From assembly GCF_002844555.1 (NCBI RefSeq), contig NZ_PJNI01000010.1, positions 1 through 64,000 on the forward strand: a stretch of DNA of 64,000 nt. The letters run 5' to 3'. The position numbers were made by a program, and so were the translations under genes. Numbering within the stretch: the stretch's first letter is position 1; the number at the start of each line of letters is the position of its first letter. The notes under the pieces are model-generated. The model made no database searches, was not told the origin of the DNA, and saw only the letters and a program-made list of their open reading frames with translations. This DNA comes from Brumimicrobium salinarum. Lineage in GTDB: Bacteria > Bacteroidota > Bacteroidia > Flavobacteriales_D > Crocinitomicaceae. Shown here piece after piece: positions 26,256 through 34,095 of the stretch.

Positions 26256-27242
26256 ATGTCTACAAATAAACATGCCACAATTCGATATAACGCAATAGAT
26301 AAGTGCCTAAGTAATTCTGGGCGTAAATATTATATTGATGATCTCGTTGCCTTTTGTAATCAAGCTATTTATAATTTTTCAGGGTTAGATAACGGTGTAA
26401 AGAAGCGGCAAGTGTACGACGATTTACGTTTTATGAAAAGCGATGAAGGTTTTGCAGCGCCAATTGAAACGTATAAGGATGGAAGAAGAAGTTATCATCG
26501 GTATACAGATCCAGATTTTTCTATTAACAAAAAGGATGTGTCGCCAAAAGAGCAACATCATATTCAACAAGCATTAGAGATTCTTTCACGTTTTCAAGGC
26601 TTACCTAATTTTGAATGGGTGGATGAATTGAAAGTGCGCTTAAATGACCAATTACCAGGAATATCTAATCAAGATAAAAATCCACATATTTCATTTCAAG
26701 AGAACCCATATTTAAAAGGAATGGAATTTTTTACGCCCATATATAATGCGATTCGACATGAAAGAATGATTGCCGTTGAATACCAAAATTATAAAAGTGA
26801 AGTACTTCAGCATTTTGAAATTTCCCCTTATCATCTTAAGCAGTACAATAATCGGTGGTTTGTTTTTGGCCAATCTCCAGCCTATGATACCCTGACTAAT
26901 CTCGCTTTAGATAGAATTATCTCAATTAATGAAATTGCAACGCCTTTTTTGCCGACAAAGATTGATTTTGAAACCTATTTTGAAGATGTAATTGGGGTAA
27001 CGATTCCTGAAGATGCTCAACTTGAAAAGGTTGTTTTGAAAGTAACGCATAACTTATATCCTTACATTGCTTCAAAGCCTCTGCACGGTTCTCAAAAGGT
27101 AATAGCACGTGAGGAAGATCACATTAAACTTCAGTTAGAAGTGTATATCAATTATGAATTAAAATCTGTATTGTTAAGTTTTGGTAATGCCATTCAGGTT
27201 GAAAGCCCATTAACTTTAATTGAAAAGTTGAAAACGATTTAA
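26256..27242 (+). CDS. WYL domain transcriptional regulator of the defence island
   Basis: A 328-residue WYL protein with an N-terminal winged-helix-like part (ATIRYNAIDKCLSNSGRKYYIDDLV ... VKKRQVYDDLRFM), a linker and a WYL domain. The WYL segment YHLKQYNNRWFVFGQ is near residue 190, with LALDRI after it and a C-terminal WCX-like part. WYL proteins such as BrxR and CapW repress defence loci. This one lies at the left end of an island with type I restriction, AbiH and HicB genes, and its nearest downstream promoter carries a TGCA-N7-TGCA motif repeated three times in the island. Autoregulation or island control is inferred. Paralogue of the gene at 1684. Confidence 0.85.
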   Translation: MSTNKHATIRYNAIDKCLSNSGRKYYIDDLVAFCNQAIYNFSGLDNGVKKRQVYDDLRFMKSDEGFAAPIETYKDGRRSYHRYTDPDFSINKKDVSPKEQHHIQQALEILSRFQGLPNFEWVDELKVRLNDQLPGISNQDKNPHISFQENPYLKGMEFFTPIYNAIRHERMIAVEYQNYKSEVLQHFEISPYHLKQYNNRWFVFGQSPAYDTLTNLALDRIISINEIATPFLPTKIDFETYFEDVIGVTIPEDAQLEKVVLKVTHNLYPYIASKPLHGSQKVIAREEDHIKLQLEVYINYELKSVLLSFGNAIQVESPLTLIEKLKTI

Positions 27243-27267
27243 ATTTTGAATTAAGCTTTTTAACCTG

Positions 27268-27299
27268 TGCATTTCTATTGCATAGATCCCCTATATTTT
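27268..27299 (+). promoter_or_regulatory. TGCA-N7-TGCA operator and promoter, copy 1
   Basis: TGCATTTCTATTGCA (27268-27282) is followed after 9 bases by the -7-like TATATTTT (27292-27299). The motif sits where the -33 element should be, as expected for repressor competition. Similar segments occur at 27622 and 33832. Confidence 0.5.
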
Positions 27300-27324
27300 T
27301 AGCTTTCATTTTCAAATTAAAACT

Positions 27325-27564
27325 ATGAAAGTCGGAGATAAAGTAAAGTGTATAAATAACTTAAAAGGGAAGGTTAACAAACAAAATATTTGTCCCAATT
27401 GGATTGAAGAAGGAAGAATTTATACCATCAGAAAAATTGTTAGAGGATATGTACTGTTAGAAGAGGTGCACAACCCTTTATGGAAAACTTCAGAAAAAGG
27501 AGAGCTATTGGAACCTGGATTTGATCAGAGAAGATTTATTATTTATACGGAGAGAACTTCATGA
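27325..27564 (+). CDS. Small SH3-like hypothetical protein
   Basis: A 79-residue protein, MKVGDKVKCINN... with EEGRIYTIRKIVRGYVLLEEV and PGFDQRRFI. The pattern (VGDKVxCI, GxxYTV, GFDxxRF) resembles small SH3-like proteins found in phages and mobile regions of Bacteroidota. Its function is unknown. It is driven by the copy 1 operator/promoter 25 bases upstream, next to the WYL regulator, so it may be part of the island's regulated set. Confidence 0.6.
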   Translation: MKVGDKVKCINNLKGKVNKQNICPNWIEEGRIYTIRKIVRGYVLLEEVHNPLWKTSEKGELLEPGFDQRRFIIYTERTS

Positions 27565-27621
27565 TGATTAACGACTTCATTGGGGAATCCTATAAACATA
27601 AAACAAAACTTAATTCACCCG

Positions 27622-27655
27622 TGCACTTCTACTGCACAGGTCCCACTTACATTTG
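27622..27655 (+). promoter_or_regulatory. TGCA-N7-TGCA operator and promoter, copy 2
   Basis: TGCACTTCTACTGCA (27622-27636) is followed after 11 bases by a perfect -7 box, TACATTTG (27648-27655). The genes behind it look degenerate: an ATG at 27679 gives only five codons, and an ATG at 27741 gives 27 codons (MKLQELKYAPTVKRKSEIRI...). Confidence 0.55.
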
Positions 27656-27740
27656 AAATATCATTTAAAACGAGACCTATGAAATATACATTTTAGAACA
27701 ACTATTTACAAATTATACTTAGCTACCTAACAAGTATAAC

Positions 27741-27824
27741 ATGAAACTGCAGGAGCTGAAATATGCTCCTACAGTAAAACGTAAAAGCGAAATTAGAATA
27801 CGTGGAGTTCAGCAACCACTTTAA
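27741..27824 (+). pseudogene. 27-codon frame with internal hairpin, probable gene remnant
   Basis: ATG at 27741 opens a 27-codon frame (MKLQELKYAPTVKRKSEIRIRGVQQPL). The KSEIRIRG stretch is weakly like the SymE/type I toxin signature, but the expected GKWL continuation is absent. The DNA inside it forms an 11-bp hairpin with one mismatch (27746-27756 with 27765-27775). Best read as a decayed gene behind promoter copy 2. Confidence 0.25.
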
Positions 27825-27874
27825 ATAACGAGGCGAAACTGAAAAGCCATACGAGTAGGAATTTTAAAAACTTT

Positions 27875-28231
27875 ATGATGAAAAAATTAATTACAATCTG
27901 CATCTTAGCATTTGCAATCACAACTGCTCAATCTCAAACAGTTAATGATGTTCCTTTGAATGAAATTGATGTTGAATACATTCAGATTGTTGGAACTTCT
28001 AAGCTCTTTAAGAATGAAGTGACTATACAAATTGACTTTGGACAAGAGAATAAATTTTTTAGAGATAACACACGAGTTAAGGATGAAAATGGTAAACTTC
28101 TTTCGTTTAATTCGATGATTGATGCTTTGAATTTTATGAGCCACAATGGATATGAGTTTGTTCAAGCTTATGCATTGACAATTGGAAACCAGAACGTCTA
28201 TCATTATCTTATGAGAAAATCAGAAGATTAG
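27875..28231 (+). CDS. Small secreted protein of unknown function
   Basis: A 118-residue protein with a signal peptide (MMKKLITICILAFAITTAQS). The mature part begins QTVNDVPLNEIDVEYIQIVGTSKLFKNEVTIQIDFGQ and contains SMIDALNFMSHNGYEFVQAYALTIGN. I recognise this as a recurring small exported Bacteroidota family with no assigned function. The start is ATG 27875 or the next codon. It ends just before the 48-bp palindrome. Confidence 0.65.
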   Translation: MMKKLITICILAFAITTAQSQTVNDVPLNEIDVEYIQIVGTSKLFKNEVTIQIDFGQENKFFRDNTRVKDENGKLLSFNSMIDALNFMSHNGYEFVQAYALTIGNQNVYHYLMRKSED

Positions 28232-28238
28232 GCAGAGA

Positions 28239-28286
28239 TTTTTTTGGTGTACGGACGAATTGCAATTCGTCCGTACACCAAAAAAA
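28239..28286. repeat. Perfect 48-bp palindrome with TTGCAA centre
   Basis: The 24-base arms (28239-28262 and 28263-28286) match without error. Each has seven T/A outside and GGTGTACGGACGAATTG inside. With its flanking A/T tracts it can end transcription from either side, separating the small secreted gene from hsdM. Its core GGACGAATTGCAATTCGTCC belongs to the same family as the elements at 21679 and 59122. Confidence 0.9.
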
Positions 28287-28327
28287 AATCCTATCTTCAC
28301 ACCACCAATAAAACAAGAAAAAACAAA

Positions 28328-29863
28328 ATGATTACAGGAGAACTTAAATCTCAAATAGACCAAATATGGAATACCTTCTGGAATGGAGGAATCAGTAACA
28401 CCATTACCATTGTTGAGCAGTTAACTTATTTAATGTTTATCAAAGACCTTGATGAAACAGAAACCAGAAACGAACGCATGAAAAATCGTGGAATTGATGT
28501 TCAAATGATTTTTGGAGCAGACGAACAACAATTTAGATGGAAAAACCTGAAAGAATTAGACGTAGAGGCACGTCATAAAATCTTTAGTGATACGAATGAT
28601 GGTATTTTTCCGTTTTTGAGAAACTTGGGTAAAGATAAAAGTATGTTTGCTCAACACATGAAAGGTGCATCTTTTGGAATCAATAAACCTCAAGTTCTTG
28701 ATCAAGTCATTGAGAAATTGGAGCGCATCAACATGGATCAGCAAGATATTAAAGGAGATGTTTACGAATATTTGCTATCCAAATTAGAAGGTGGTGGAAC
28801 TTCTGGACAATTTAGAACACCACGACACATTATTAAATTAATGGTTGAATTGATGCAACCCCAATTGGATGATACCATTTGTGATCCTTCTGCAGGAACG
28901 GCTGGTTTTTTAGTTGCAGCTAAAGAATATATCGATACGCATTATAGTGTAATAGATCTCGATAAAAAGAGAAAACACATCAATGAAAACATGTTTAACG
29001 GAACAGAATTCGATGCGACAATGCTGAGAATTGCTTCCATGAATTTGTTCTTACATGGTGTAGAAGAACCAAATATTCGTGATGTTGATGCTGTTTCTAA
29101 AGACAATACAGTTGCCGAAGCTTATTCTTTGGTGCTCGCAAATCCTCCGTTTAAAGGTACAATTGACAAAGATAGTATTGCTACAGGATTAAAAAATGTA
29201 ACGAATACAAGTAAAACGGAATTGTTGTTTTTGGCTTTGATGCTCCGTGAATTAAAACTTGGAGGAAGAGCAGCTGTAATTGTTCCTGATGGAGTGTTGT
29301 TTGGAAGTAGTAAGGCCCACAAAAATATACGACAAGAAATTGTAGAAAACCAAAAGTTAGAGGCAGTGATTTCTATGCCGAGTGGAGTTTTTAAACCCTA
29401 TGCTGGAGTGAGTACTGCGATTCTTATTTTTACAAAAACCAACTCTGGAGGAACAGACAATGTTTGGTTCTACGATATGAAAGCCGATGGTAAATCATTA
29501 GACGACAAACGTTCTTTATTGGTGGATGCTGAATTATTTGAAAAATTCTCACGAGGAGAAGGAGCAGCTGAATTAACAGCAAAACAAAAAGAAGAACTCC
29601 ACGAGAACTTCAATTTACCCGATATTCTTGCGCGTTACCAAAAGAAGGACACTTCTGAAATGAAACGCGAACGTACAGACCAAAGTTTTACCGTTCCTTT
29701 CCAAGAAATTAAGGACAATGACTGGGATTTATCTATTAACCGCTATAAAGAAATTGTCTACGAAGAGGTGGAATATGATGAACCGAAGGTTATTTTGAAG
29801 AGGATAACGGAGTTGGATAAGAAGAGAGGTGAATTGTTGGAGAAACTTTCTAAATTGGATTAG
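28328..29863 (+). CDS. hsdM: Type I restriction-modification DNA methyltransferase subunit M
   Basis: A 511-residue N6-adenine methyltransferase. The N-terminal helical domain (SQIDQIWNTFWNGGISNTITIVEQLTYLMFIKDLDE) is typical of HsdM_N. Motif I is DPSAGTAGFLVAAKEY near residue 195 and motif IV is LANPPFKG near residue 275. It methylates the host DNA at the site chosen by HsdS and forms the core of the restriction complex. The start is ATG 28328 (MITGELKSQ); an earlier frame start at 28244 would lie inside the palindrome. Stop and hsdS start are 1 base apart. Confidence 0.95.
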   Translation: MITGELKSQIDQIWNTFWNGGISNTITIVEQLTYLMFIKDLDETETRNERMKNRGIDVQMIFGADEQQFRWKNLKELDVEARHKIFSDTNDGIFPFLRNLGKDKSMFAQHMKGASFGINKPQVLDQVIEKLERINMDQQDIKGDVYEYLLSKLEGGGTSGQFRTPRHIIKLMVELMQPQLDDTICDPSAGTAGFLVAAKEYIDTHYSVIDLDKKRKHINENMFNGTEFDATMLRIASMNLFLHGVEEPNIRDVDAVSKDNTVAEAYSLVLANPPFKGTIDKDSIATGLKNVTNTSKTELLFLALMLRELKLGGRAAVIVPDGVLFGSSKAHKNIRQEIVENQKLEAVISMPSGVFKPYAGVSTAILIFTKTNSGGTDNVWFYDMKADGKSLDDKRSLLVDAELFEKFSRGEGAAELTAKQKEELHENFNLPDILARYQKKDTSEMKRERTDQSFTVPFQEIKDNDWDLSINRYKEIVYEEVEYDEPKVILKRITELDKKRGELLEKLSKLD

Positions 29864-29864
29864 T

Positions 29865-31012
29865 ATGGATTGGAAGCTAATAAAATTAGGAGATGCGGCT
29901 ACTTTTATAAATGGTTTTGCATTTAAACCTAAAGATTGGTCAACTGAGGGAAAGGAAATTATTAGAATTGCTAATTTAACAGGTAGTAACTCTAATTTTA
30001 ACTATTTTAAAGGAAGTATAAATGAGAAATATTTAGTCAAAAAAGGAGATTTACTTATTTCTTGGTCTGCTACATTAGGTGTTTTTGAATGGGAGCATGA
30101 AACTGAAGGATGGTTAAATCAGCATATATTCAAAGTGGTATTTGATAAAATAGAATACGATAAAGGTTTTTTCAAGTATCAAATAGAGTCCGTTTTACAT
30201 GAATTAGAACGTGCAGTTCATGGTTCTACTATGAAACATATTACTAAAAAGAGGTTTGATGCGGTCGAAATCCCACTCCCTCCCCTCAAAACCCAACAAA
30301 AAATCGTAGAAATACTAGATGCAGCAGCAGCATTAAGAGATCATACTAAAATGCTTTTGGAGGAATATGATTTATTGGCGCAATCTATCTTTTTGGATAT
30401 GTTTGGGGATCCGACAGAAGGTGAAACGGTTGTATTAAAAGAATCATTAAAAATCCTAGGTGGTTATGCCTTTAAAAGTAAAGATTTTGTTGAATCAGGT
30501 GTTCCATTAATTAAGATAGGTTCTGTAAATAAAGGATATTTTGACTTAGAATCATTTTCTTTTCTCCCAGAAAACTATCTTTTAAAGTATAAAAAGTGGG
30601 TGATTAAACCAATGGATATGCTAATTTCCTTGACAGGAACAGTTGGTAAACAAGATTATGGAAACATTGAACTAGTAACATTTGATTATGATAAATACCT
30701 ACTTAATCAGCGTGTTGCAAAGCTTGAAGTAAATGATCAGTATAATAATACGTTTTTCTTTCATATGTTTTTACAAAAAAAGTAAAATATATACTTACAA
30801 AGTTAAGTCGTGGAGTTAGACAAGCAAACTTAAGCAATAATGATATTTTAAATTTAAAATTAATACGACCTAAAATCGCTCTCCAAAACGAATTCGCTAA
30901 AAAAATAGAAATCATAGAGCAGCAAAAGGAATTAGCGAAGCAAGAATTGCAAGAAAGTGAAGATTTGTTTCAGGCATTGTTGCAGAAGGCTTTTAAGGGG
31001 GAGTTGGTATAA
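29865..31012 (+). pseudogene. hsdS: Type I restriction specificity subunit S, frameshifted at an A7 tract
   Basis: HsdS with two target-recognition domains (TRD1 from MDWKLIKLGDAATFINGFAF; TRD2 from EGETVVLKESLKILGGYAFKSKDF) and the central PLPPLKTQQKIVEILDAAAALRDH spacer helix. The frame stops at 30785 after QKK (306 residues). After the seven-A run at 30775-30781, the next frame continues VKYILTKLSRGVRQANLSNNDIL ... KKIEIIEQQKELAKQELQESEDLFQALLQKAFKGELV to 31012, which is the expected C-terminal half. One added A restores a 382-residue protein. As read, the last part of TRD2 and the conserved C-terminal helix are lost. This could be phase variation, a mutation or a base-calling error. Confidence 0.9.
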
Positions 31013-31394
31013 TTATTCTTTGCAAGAAAGTTCCAAATACTGCGTTATGCTTGTTTTGAATTACAGTCATTTATAAGTATAAACTCCTGACAATTAAAAA
31101 CTGCACAAGCCTTGTCTTTGGAAATTTCTTATCAAAGACTTGAGCAGGCTAAGTTTCCTTGTGGACACTAAATAATTAGGGATTATGTAGATATTTTAAT
31201 GAGCACTCTACAGTTGAGGGAGTATCTTTTGATTCTTTAATAGGGTTTCAATGGGAATTTGCCATGGATTACGTTTTAGAGTTGCAATTTTATAGTTTTT
31301 TTATTTATCCTTTTTTTAGGACTATATGGAAGTTAGCAATGTATTTGGAGATTAAACTTGCTTAAATGAACAAAATAATTTTTTATACAACACT
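31013..31394. other. Intergenic region between hsdS and the coiled-coil gene
   Basis: 382 bases without a convincing gene. A weak hairpin, GTCTTTG (31114-31120) with CAAAGAC (31133-31139), is present. I find no TGCA-N7-TGCA copy and no exact TAnnTTTG box upstream of 31395, so the promoter of the next gene is not identified. Confidence 0.4.
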
Positions 31395-31967
31395 ATGAAT
31401 ATTATACAACACCAAGTAATAGATTTCGTAAGAACGACACCAGTTCCTCACTCTAATTATAGGCTTTATTTAGATAGCGTTAAAAGTTGGCTATATGAAA
31501 TTAATGAAGAGGGAACCAAATATGAATTGTTAAGTGAGTTGATCAAACACTTTAAGCAAGAAATGGATGAAAAAGTTGAAAATACACTTAGACCTGATAA
31601 ATCAATGGAAATCGATCAATATAAAGTTTTGATTTTTCGTTTAAATGATGAATTAAATGGAATTAGAGAATATGTTTCTAAAAAAAACTTTTTTGAAAAC
31701 GAAAAGAGCAAATTGGATGAAAAATTAGACGAAATTTTATGTCAGTTGCAAACTTTGAAAAATGGGCAAGAAATCATATACGAAGATCTTACTAAGGAAT
31801 TGAATGAAATGAAAGAATTTTACTTTCTCAATAAAAAAACATGGAAAGAACTTTTGATTGGAAAGTTGTTTTCCATGGTTAATTCAGGAGTAATTAGCCT
31901 GACAGTTAGTCAAAAGATTGTCAATATAATTAATGATGAATATGCCAATCTAATTGACCAAATATGA
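31395..31967 (+). CDS. Coiled-coil protein coupled to AbiH
   Basis: A 190-residue protein of unknown family. Residues 1-30 (MNIIQHQVIDFVRTTPVPHSNYRLYLDSVK) are followed by a long charged helical region, probably a coiled coil (about 85-150: EYVSKKNFFENEKSKLDEKLDEILCQLQTLKNGQEIIYEDLTKELNEMKEF). A short hydrophobic C-terminal stretch follows (LLIGKLFSMVNSGVISLTVS). Its stop overlaps the abiH start by 4 bases (ATGA), which implies translational coupling and a joint function. A truncated paralogue with the same N-terminus lies at 33894. Possibly the partner or antitoxin-like control of AbiH; that is inference. Confidence 0.75.
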   Translation: MNIIQHQVIDFVRTTPVPHSNYRLYLDSVKSWLYEINEEGTKYELLSELIKHFKQEMDEKVENTLRPDKSMEIDQYKVLIFRLNDELNGIREYVSKKNFFENEKSKLDEKLDEILCQLQTLKNGQEIIYEDLTKELNEMKEFYFLNKKTWKELLIGKLFSMVNSGVISLTVSQKIVNIINDEYANLIDQI

Positions 31968-33055
31968 ACAGACTAATAATAATTGGAAATGGCTTTGACT
32001 TAGCACATGGTTTAAAGACTAAATATGAGGACTTTTTGTTGTGGTATTTGAAGTCGAAGGTAGAAATATTAAGGGATGATGAGCCAGCAAAAGACAGGCT
32101 GTGTACATTAAAACTTAAGAATGAGAATTTAAGAGGACGCAGGTTAAATATTCTTGAGAATATAGATAAAGCAAAGGGACATAAAGATGTTATTAAATCA
32201 ATCACTAGTTCTAGCTATAATATTGTATATAATTCACTTTTCTTTAAGGATATCATCAATGAAGATAGATGGGTCGACATTGAAAATATATATTATTATT
32301 TTCTTAAAAACTCAATGGTTATAGGTAAAAGAACAAGAATCAATGAACCTTTTCCTAGCATTGAAGAGATAAATAGTGATTTGGATTTCCTACGTGATAA
32401 ATTTATTGAGTATTTGAAATCCGAATGCAATGACTTTGATTTTGATGTTTCAGAATCGCCCTATTTAAATTTGTTCAGTAGAAAAATGTATTATGAAAAT
32501 GATAATAGTGAAGTAATAGATGGAGTTGCAGATGCAATGTTACAATCTAAAACAATGATACTGAATTTCAATTACACTAACTTGATTAAGAAATATGCGG
32601 AAGTTAAAACTGGTTTATTTGAGACCGTTCAAATTCATGGTTCGTTAGATTACCCTGAGAAGATAGTTTTTGGCTTTGGAGATGAGCTAGACGAAACTTA
32701 TCAAGAGATTGAAAGGTTAAATGAGAATAAGTTTTTCGAACATATCAAATCGTTTAGATATTTTCAAGATGGGAATTATCAAAAATTAATGGCTTTTGTG
32801 GATAATGATCCTTTTGAGGTTCTGGTTTTAGGTCATTCACTCGGTCTTTCGGATAGAACCATGCTTTCACAAATATTTGAAAATGACAATTTAAAAAGAG
32901 TTCAATTGTATTATCATCAAGGTCAAAAAGATTTTACTGAGAAAACATATGAAATATCTCGCCACTTCACAAGTAAAGGTCGAATGAGGGAATTGATTGT
33001 TCCTTTTACTAGATCAGAGCCAATGCCGCAGGTGGAAATGAATTCTAAAGATTGA
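31964..33055 (+). CDS. abiH: AbiH family abortive infection protein
   Basis: A 363-residue protein with the AbiH signature at the start (NRLIIIGNGFDLAHGLKTKYEDFLLWYL). NFNYTNLI (near residue 200), QIHGSLD and VLGHSLGLSDRTML complete the family pattern, which looks like a nucleotide-binding fold. AbiH was first described as a lactococcal phage abortive-infection protein; its mechanism is unknown. Here it sits between hsdS and hsdR of a type I restriction system, a typical position for cargo defence genes, and overlaps the preceding coiled-coil gene. Expected to be cytoplasmic. Confidence 0.88.
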   Translation: MNRLIIIGNGFDLAHGLKTKYEDFLLWYLKSKVEILRDDEPAKDRLCTLKLKNENLRGRRLNILENIDKAKGHKDVIKSITSSSYNIVYNSLFFKDIINEDRWVDIENIYYYFLKNSMVIGKRTRINEPFPSIEEINSDLDFLRDKFIEYLKSECNDFDFDVSESPYLNLFSRKMYYENDNSEVIDGVADAMLQSKTMILNFNYTNLIKKYAEVKTGLFETVQIHGSLDYPEKIVFGFGDELDETYQEIERLNENKFFEHIKSFRYFQDGNYQKLMAFVDNDPFEVLVLGHSLGLSDRTMLSQIFENDNLKRVQLYYHQGQKDFTEKTYEISRHFTSKGRMRELIVPFTRSEPMPQVEMNSKD

Positions 33056-33106
33056 TTATTAAACACTTTCGTAAATGATAAGAATTATTAATTGTAATAA
33101 TATTTG

Positions 33107-33114
33107 TATTTTTG
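33107..33114 (+). promoter_or_regulatory. -7 box for the HicB gene
   Basis: TATTTTTG matches TAnnTTTG, 22 bases before the start codon. The nearest TTG (33092-33094) is only 12 bases upstream, so the -33 part is doubtful. Confidence 0.5.
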
Positions 33115-33135
33115 CAGTATAACTTGATTTAAAAC

Positions 33136-33504
33136 ATGGAAGAATTAATAGATTTCACAGAAACATTTCGTGTAAAGAAAGGTGTTGTCTCGGCACGCTT
33201 ATTAAGTGTAAGTGGCAAGGAGGATGATAGTTTCGTGATTTTTGCACCTACGTTTAATTTAAGTGGTTACGGTAACACAAGGGGGGAAGCAGAAGAAATG
33301 ATTAAAGAATCATTTGATGATTTTGTGCATTATTTTCTGACTTTAACTTCTAGCGAGAAAGAGTTGTATTTATTTCAACATGGCTTTTCAAAAGAGAAGT
33401 TTAAATCTAAAAACTTTTCAAAAGCTTATATTGATGAAAACGGTGAACTTCAAAATTTAAAATTGGAAAATCAATCTTATGAGTTAACAAATTTAGTGGC
33501 CTAG
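33136..33504 (+). CDS. hicB: HicB-like antitoxin
   Basis: A 122-residue HicB-type protein. The HicB fold is visible in VVSARLLSVSGKEDDSFVIFAPTFNLSGYGNTRGEAEEMIKESFDDFVHYF (about residues 17-67), with the pattern of aromatic strand, SGYGxT and helix. A C-terminal segment (EKFKSKNFSKAYIDENGELQNLKLE) may hold the DNA-binding or toxin-contacting part. In Bacteroidota this form is paired with a downstream HicA-like toxin that has a CPNC motif, and that partner lies 3 bases downstream but is interrupted. HicB presumably still represses its own promoter. Confidence 0.78.
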   Translation: MEELIDFTETFRVKKGVVSARLLSVSGKEDDSFVIFAPTFNLSGYGNTRGEAEEMIKESFDDFVHYFLTLTSSEKELYLFQHGFSKEKFKSKNFSKAYIDENGELQNLKLENQSYELTNLVA

Positions 33505-33507
33505 CCT

Positions 33508-33744
33508 ATGGGGAATAATCGACCTATAAAAACCAAATGTTTTATTAAGTACCTATTGTATTTAAATTGTATTAAAAAAGGAGTTAAAGCTTCACACCAT
33601 AAATACAAATGCCCCAACTGCCATCGTCCTATTATGATTAGAGAGGCAGATTAGGATGTTCCTCCGATGCATTTAAGAAGTTGTGCAAAGACCTTAGGAG
33701 TAACTGTTGATGAAATATACCTTTGGGTTGAAAAAAACTGCTAA
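33508..33744 (+). pseudogene. hicA: HicA-like toxin interrupted by an amber stop
   Basis: The frame from ATG 33508 encodes MGNNRPIKTKCFIKYLLYLNC... with ASHHKYKCPNC, the dsRBD-like HicA region with its His (SHH) and a CPNC pair. It meets TAG at 33652-33654 after 48 codons. The same frame then continues for 29 codons (DVPPMHLRSCAKTLGVTVDEIYLWVEKNC) to TAA at 33742-33744, matching the normal C-terminal part. A single change (AAG or CAG to TAG) explains it. The toxin is probably inactive, leaving hicB as an orphan. Suppression of the stop is a less likely alternative. Confidence 0.75.
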
Positions 33745-33831
33745 TCTTTTATTTATTTCGTTTCTGTCTTTTCTAATAAATTTTTGTTTGTTACCAAAAC
33801 AAGTGAATTTTCTGTGATGATTTCTAACCTG

Positions 33832-33865
33832 TGCATGTATACTGCACTCGTCTGTTCTATATTTA
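33832..33865 (+). promoter_or_regulatory. TGCA-N7-TGCA operator and promoter, copy 3
   Basis: TGCATGTATACTGCA (33832-33846) is followed after 11 bases by the -7-like TATATTTA (33858-33865). The preceding AACCTG also matches copy 1. It drives a truncated frame at 33894. Confidence 0.5.
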
Positions 33866-33893
33866 TTTCATATTCATTTGTAAAACAATTAAG

Positions 33894-33992
33894 ATGAACA
33901 TTATTCAAGAACAAGTAAATGACTTTTTAGTCCATACAAGGTATGTAAGTGGAAAGTACAATGACTATATAGACAAGACTTTAATCAATTAA
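33894..33992 (+). pseudogene. Truncated paralogue of the AbiH-linked coiled-coil protein
   Basis: A 32-codon frame, MNIIQEQVNDFLVHTRYVSG... ending KTLIN. It aligns with the first ~30 residues of the 190-residue protein at 31395 (MNIIQHQVIDFVRTTPVPHS...). It stops far short and no AbiH homologue follows, so it is a remnant of a second copy of that module. It lies behind operator copy 3. Confidence 0.55.
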
Positions 33993-34056
33993 ATTACTTT
34001 TTTTGCTCTAAAACCTACGCTCAACCCTAAAAATCTAACTTCAACTAAAAAAATAT

Positions 34057-34064
34057 TATATTTG
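34057..34064 (+). promoter_or_regulatory. -7 box for hsdR
   Basis: TATATTTG matches TAnnTTTG, 31 bases before the hsdR start, suggesting that hsdR is transcribed separately from hsdMS. Confidence 0.45.
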
Positions 34065-34095
34065 AGAAAACGATATTGCAATTACCCCTAGACCT

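Noticed and set aside
27741-27824. SymE-like type I toxin
   Set aside because: Only KSEIRIRG is similar; the frame is 27 codons and lacks the conserved GKWL continuation. Kept only as a remnant.
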